DNA of 35,375 nt from Chromera velia (lineage: Eukaryota; Sar; Chromeraceae): NCBI GenBank assembly GCA_018398765.1, contig JAHBMJ010004853.1:7501-42875 (forward strand), given 5' to 3'. Each line of letters starts with the position of its first letter. The first letter of the stretch is position 1. The position numbers were made by a program, and so were the translations under genes. Under the pieces are notes generated by a model. That model saw nothing but the letters and a program-made list of their open reading frames with translations. It ran no database searches and had not been told where the DNA came from. Of this stretch, positions 35,190-35,375 are shown one piece after another.

Positions 35190-35375
35190 GTGCATGGGGG
35201 AAGGTAGAGCGGAGAGGGAAGGAAACAAGAGAGACATGAATGAGCGTGCTGATATCAACGTATGCACGTGAAAGAGGTCTGAGGTGGGTTCGAAGAAAGT
35301 AGGAGGAGGAAGCACTGCGACGTTTCTAGCGGAAGACATCACCCCAATTGAAACACCTCCTCTCCCCCCCCCCCC
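35190..35375 (-). other. Intron of the CPSase gene, cut by the window end
   Basis: No coding sequence continues in the CPSase frame. The minus strand is pyrimidine-rich before the acceptor, as expected of an intron end. The window stops in a run of C, which may mark an assembly break. Confidence 0.5.

Noticed and set aside
1-35375. Bacterial or viral origin, CRISPR, tRNA or rRNA genes
   Set aside because: Intron-exon structure with consistent splice phases and eukaryotic extracellular domains rule out bacterial origin. I saw no tRNA cloverleaf, rRNA block or direct-repeat/spacer array.

Overview
This window is nuclear DNA from a eukaryote. The coding sequence is cut into many short exons by GT-AG introns of about 200-1,100 bp, and almost every 3' splice site reads TGCAG. 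Base composition is roughly balanced. The palindrome TGCATGCA and CT/GT/GA microsatellites are common. The introns and intergenic DNA, the extracellular EGF/Sushi genes and a CPSase with a C-terminal MGS-like domain suggest an alveolate alga. A chromerid such as Chromera is my best guess, by inference only. No tRNA, rRNA, CRISPR or prokaryotic operon was seen.

Region 1 (1-22012, plus strand) is the 3' part of one very large gene, about 3,000 codons in this window, with its 5' end outside. I could chain about 35 exons, nearly all with matching splice phases. The extracellular part is a mosaic of phase 1-1 exons: a discoidin (F5/8C)-like module, calcium-binding EGF modules and ten Sushi (CCP) exons, in the repeated order EGF - F5/8C-like - micro-exon - Sushi. 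A stalk follows, then a GPS-like motif split by an intron, a first membrane helix, a long Ser/Glu/Lys-rich segment, four more predicted helices and a short tail ending at 22012. The order resembles polycystin-1 or adhesion-type receptors, without an evident ion-channel core.

Region 2 (22013-25077) has no intact gene. It holds purine-rich DNA, a 66-bp tandem duplication, AT-rich DNA and the decayed 3' end of a reverse-transcriptase retroelement (about 23236-24483).

Region 3 (25078-27090, minus strand) is an intronless 670-codon gene for an F-box-like/leucine-rich protein with a long acidic insert. Region 4 (27091-30473) is intergenic and includes about 1 kb of strongly pyrimidine-biased DNA and an AT-rich island.

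Region 5 (30474-31856, plus strand) is an intronless gene for a protein with eleven C2H2 units, built from 87-bp tandem repeats, followed by a C-terminal RING finger. Region 6 (31857-34947) is AT-rich and then low-complexity DNA without a supported gene. Region 7 (34948-35187, minus strand) is the last exon of carbamoyl-phosphate synthetase (MGS-like domain). The rest of that gene lies beyond the window.

The genes do not form a visible pathway. The main interest is the giant receptor gene, with its exon shuffling, an apparently undescribed three-copy module with its own micro-exon, and several duplications caught in progress at splice sites.
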